A stretch of 7,892 nucleotides of DNA from Bacteriovoracaceae bacterium (lineage in GTDB: Bacteria > Bdellovibrionota > UBA1018), in contig CANFHS010000109.1 in assembly GCA_947446835.1 (NCBI GenBank), positions 1-7,892 of the forward strand. The letters are read 5' to 3'. The notes below the pieces were generated by a model, which was given only the letters and a program-made list of their open reading frames with translations, was not told the DNA's origin and did not search any database. The translations under genes and the position numbers were made by a program. Of the stretch, positions 5,964 through 7,892 are shown piece by piece. The first letter of the stretch is position 1; each line of letters opens with the position of its first letter.

Positions 5964-7343
5964 TCAGATGGTCTTCGAGAACAGCTGGGTCTGGGGGGCC
6001 TGTCGCGCCAGCCGGGCATCAAAAGCCATGCAGACGTTGCGGAGGAAAGCGCGACCCTTCTCGCTCACTTTCACCGAATACCGGTCCGCCTGCAGCAGCT
6101 CGTCCTGGGCCAGCTCCTCGAGGCGCCCCGGCACCGACTCCAGGTACTCGGTGTAGAACTCCCGGGAATCCCACCGGGTCTCCATGCGGCACATCAGGTT
6201 CAGCACGTGGCGGCGGATGACCAGATCCTCGTCGTTCAGCACATGCCCCCGCAGCAGGGGGATCTCGCCCTTCTCGACCCGGGACTGGTAGGTCTCCAGC
6301 AGCTTCTCGTTCTGGGCAAACACCCGCCAGGAATCACCGATTGCCGAAACCCCGAGCCCGATCAGCGGCGCCACCTGGCGCGCCGTGTAGCCCATGAAGT
6401 TCCGGTGAAGGGTGCGGCCCTGGGAGGCCTTCCACAGCGAATCGGTTTCCAGCGCGAAGTGGTCCATGCCCACCTCGCGGTAGCCGGCCTCCTCGAGCAT
6501 CTCCCGCCCCAGCTCATAGAGCGCGCGCTTCTGGTCGCCCGCAGGCAGATCGGCCTCGGTGAAGCGCCGCTGCGAGGGCTTGATCCAGGGCACATGGGCG
6601 TAGGCGTAAAAGGCGATGCGATCGGGCTTGAGCCGGCGCACGGCTTCGATGGTTTCCCGGATGCTGTCGAGGGTCTGGAAGGGAAGCCCGTAGATCAGGT
6701 CGTAGTTCACCGAGTCGTAGCCCAGCGAACGGGCGACCTCGGTGACCTCGCGGACCTGCGCCTCGCTCTGGACGCGATTGACCACGTCCTGCACCCTGGA
6801 ATCAAAATCCTGGATGCCCAGGCTGAGCCTGCGGAATCCGAGCTCCGCCAGGACGGCCAGATGCTCGCGCCGCGTGACCCGCGGATCCGCCTCGACCGAA
6901 AACTCCGCGCCATCCACCCGCTTCAGGGACCTCAGCAGGCCTTCCATCAGCTGGCGCAGTTCCCCGGGCTCGAGGAAGGTCGGCGTTCCTCCACCCAGGT
7001 GGATCTCCGAGACCGGCACCGGCGCCGAAGGGCCACGGCCCAGCTTCTGGAGGTAAAGCTCCCACTCCTTCAGCACCGTCTGGACGTAAGGAACTCCCAC
7101 CGAGCGGTTGCGCGTGATCCGCGTATTGCAGCCGCAGTACGTGCAGAGGCTCTCGCAGAACGGGATATGCACGTAAAGCGCGGCGCCCACGCCTTCCGCC
7201 TCACCCTCTTTCAGGGCCTGGGCGATGCTCGAAACCCATTGCTCGGCCGTCGGGCTCAGGTCCCAGTAGGGCACGGTGGGATAGCTGGTATAGCGGGGAC
7301 CCGGGACGTTGTACTTCTTGAGCAGATCGCTGGAAGGATTCAT
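5964..7343 (-). CDS. hemN: Oxygen-independent coproporphyrinogen III oxidase (radical SAM)
   Basis: This 459-residue cytoplasmic enzyme uses S-adenosylmethionine and a 4Fe-4S cluster to decarboxylate two propionates of coproporphyrinogen III to vinyl groups, giving protoporphyrinogen IX. The cluster motif is C63-x3-C67-x2-C70, followed by Cys72. Other family blocks are PGPRYTSYPT (14-23), the SAM-binding GGGTPTFL (117-124), RLSLGIQDF (172-180), DLIYGLPFQT (215-224), HRNFMGYT (313-320) and GLGVSAIGD (329-337). The N-terminal arm, HRNF block and full C-terminal domain separate it from the related haem chaperone HemW. The start at 7343 is chosen because its ATG overlaps the hemE stop as ATGA (7340-7343) and puts the KKYNVPGPRY arm at the normal position. 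A longer open frame to 7436 lies inside hemE. Such an overlap usually means translational coupling. No unusual residue substitutions were noticed. Confidence 0.95.
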   Translation of the reverse strand: MNPSSDLLKKYNVPGPRYTSYPTVPYWDLSPTAEQWVSSIAQALKEGEAEGVGAALYVHIPFCESLCTYCGCNTRITRNRSVGVPYVQTVLKEWELYLQKLGRGPSAPVPVSEIHLGGGTPTFLEPGELRQLMEGLLRSLKRVDGAEFSVEADPRVTRREHLAVLAELGFRRLSLGIQDFDSRVQDVVNRVQSEAQVREVTEVARSLGYDSVNYDLIYGLPFQTLDSIRETIEAVRRLKPDRIAFYAYAHVPWIKPSQRRFTEADLPAGDQKRALYELGREMLEEAGYREVGMDHFALETDSLWKASQGRTLHRNFMGYTARQVAPLIGLGVSAIGDSWRVFAQNEKLLETYQSRVEKGEIPLLRGHVLNDEDLVIRRHVLNLMCRMETRWDSREFYTEYLESVPGRLEELAQDELLQADRYSVKVSEKGRAFLRNVCMAFDARLARQAPQTQLFSKTI

Positions 7344-7892
7344 GGAGCGAACATCTCTTTCTGGATTTTCAGGAACAGCCTCACGTTGGCCTCGGGCGTG
7401 TGCTGCATGACTCCGTGACCCAGCCCGCAGATCCACCCGCGCCTTGAACTGGCCGGGACCTCACGCTTCACACGGTCAAAGAGCCCACGGAGCAGGGCCT
7501 CGAGCTTGGGAGCGGGCCAGAACAGGGCATGGGGATCCACGTTGCCCTGGATGGCCCAGCGGCCACCGTAGCGGTTGAGCACGGTCGGCAGATCGTGGTT
7601 CCAGTCGATTCCGATGGCCGCGATGGGCAGATCCCTGAGCTGATCCCAGTACCGGGAGTCGGTGCCCTTGGAATAGTAGGTGATGGGCACATCGGGGCAA
7701 AGGGCACGGTAACGCCGGAACAGCTCCGCCAGGACCGGAACGACCTGGGCGCCGAACACGGCCGGCTCCACTTCGCCCGCGCAGGTGTCGAGCACCGCGA
7801 TGGTGTCGGCGCCCGCCCGGGCCTGAAGCGCCATGTTGTGGGCCAGCAGGTCCAGGAGCTTCTCGCAGAAGCCTTCCCAGCGCCCGTCATCC
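7340..7892 (-). CDS. hemE: Uroporphyrinogen decarboxylase, C-terminal half (5' end outside window)
   Basis: The frame stays open to the right edge, so the N-terminal half lies beyond base 7892; 183 residues are visible against roughly 340-360 for the family. The enzyme converts uroporphyrinogen III to coproporphyrinogen III in the cytoplasm by removing four acetate carboxyls, without a cofactor. Recognisable blocks are QARAGADTIAVLDTCAGEV (usual form: AGAD-x-x-x-x-FDSWAG), a central ITYYSKGTD strand, IGIDWNHDL, the WAIQGNVDPHALFWP block (usual QGNLDP) and the C-terminal GLGHGVMQHTPEANV (usual NLGHGIxPxTPxENV). The stop TGA overlaps the hemN ATG by four bases. It is the first of the three visible genes of the haem operon, so the operon promoter lies outside the window. 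Gln-His in place of the usual Pro-Glu between GHG and TP is a mild variation. Confidence 0.93.
   Translation of the reverse strand, partial: DDGRWEGFCEKLLDLLAHNMALQARAGADTIAVLDTCAGEVEPAVFGAQVVPVLAELFRRYRALCPDVPITYYSKGTDSRYWDQLRDLPIAAIGIDWNHDLPTVLNRYGGRWAIQGNVDPHALFWPAPKLEALLRGLFDRVKREVPASSRRGWICGLGHGVMQHTPEANVRLFLKIQKEMFAP

Noticed and set aside
5841..7418. Plus-strand open frame of 525 codons antisense to hemN
   Set aside because: It is longer than hemN, but its translation is His/Gln/Leu/Arg-rich with no recognisable domain, while the opposite strand has every HemN motif. It is the typical mirror frame of a GC-rich gene.
7344..7436. N-terminal extension of HemN by 31 residues
   Set aside because: It lies wholly inside the hemE coding region and adds low-complexity residues before the conserved N-terminal arm. 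The ATGA overlap gives a better start.

Overview
The window is high-GC DNA from a Gram-negative (diderm) bacterium. Evidence for a diderm is two lipoproteins carrying Gly rather than Asp after the lipidation Cys, an exported protease with a Sec signal peptide, and a protoporphyrin-branch haem operon. Taxonomy cannot be fixed from sequence alone. A secreted C11 protease beside GC-rich lipoprotein genes, together with the style of the HemN protein, would fit a lineage of the former Deltaproteobacteria such as Bdellovibrionota, but this is a low-confidence inference.

Layout. Bases 1-480 hold the 3' end of a multi-pass membrane protein of the lysylphosphatidylglycerol-synthase transmembrane (flippase-like, UPF0104) type. 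A compact RecQ-family DNA helicase follows 30 bp downstream (511-1635). Next is a 142-bp AT-rich gap that ends in a perfect 12-bp inverted repeat touching the next start codon. Two tandem lipoproteins come next (1778-2425 and 2442-3098). They are paralogues of a family I do not recognise and are probably co-transcribed. A 206-bp leader with possible stem-loops precedes a clostripain-like (family C11) exported cysteine peptidase (3305-4528), which ends at a clear intrinsic terminator (4557-4596).

From 4622 to the right edge everything lies on the minus strand: hemE (partial), hemN and hemG, read from right to left. The hemE stop and hemN start overlap as ATGA, and hemG starts 16 bp after the hemN stop. 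These three enzymes catalyse consecutive steps, uroporphyrinogen III to coproporphyrinogen III to protoporphyrinogen IX to protoporphyrin IX.

The part of most interest is 1640-4600: two divergent paralogous surface or periplasmic lipoproteins behind an AT-rich promoter island with a symmetric element, next to a secreted Arg/Lys-type protease. A functional link between lipoproteins and protease is only inferred from adjacency. The haem operon, membrane protein and helicase look like ordinary genes. No mobile elements, CRISPR arrays, tRNAs or rRNAs were seen.
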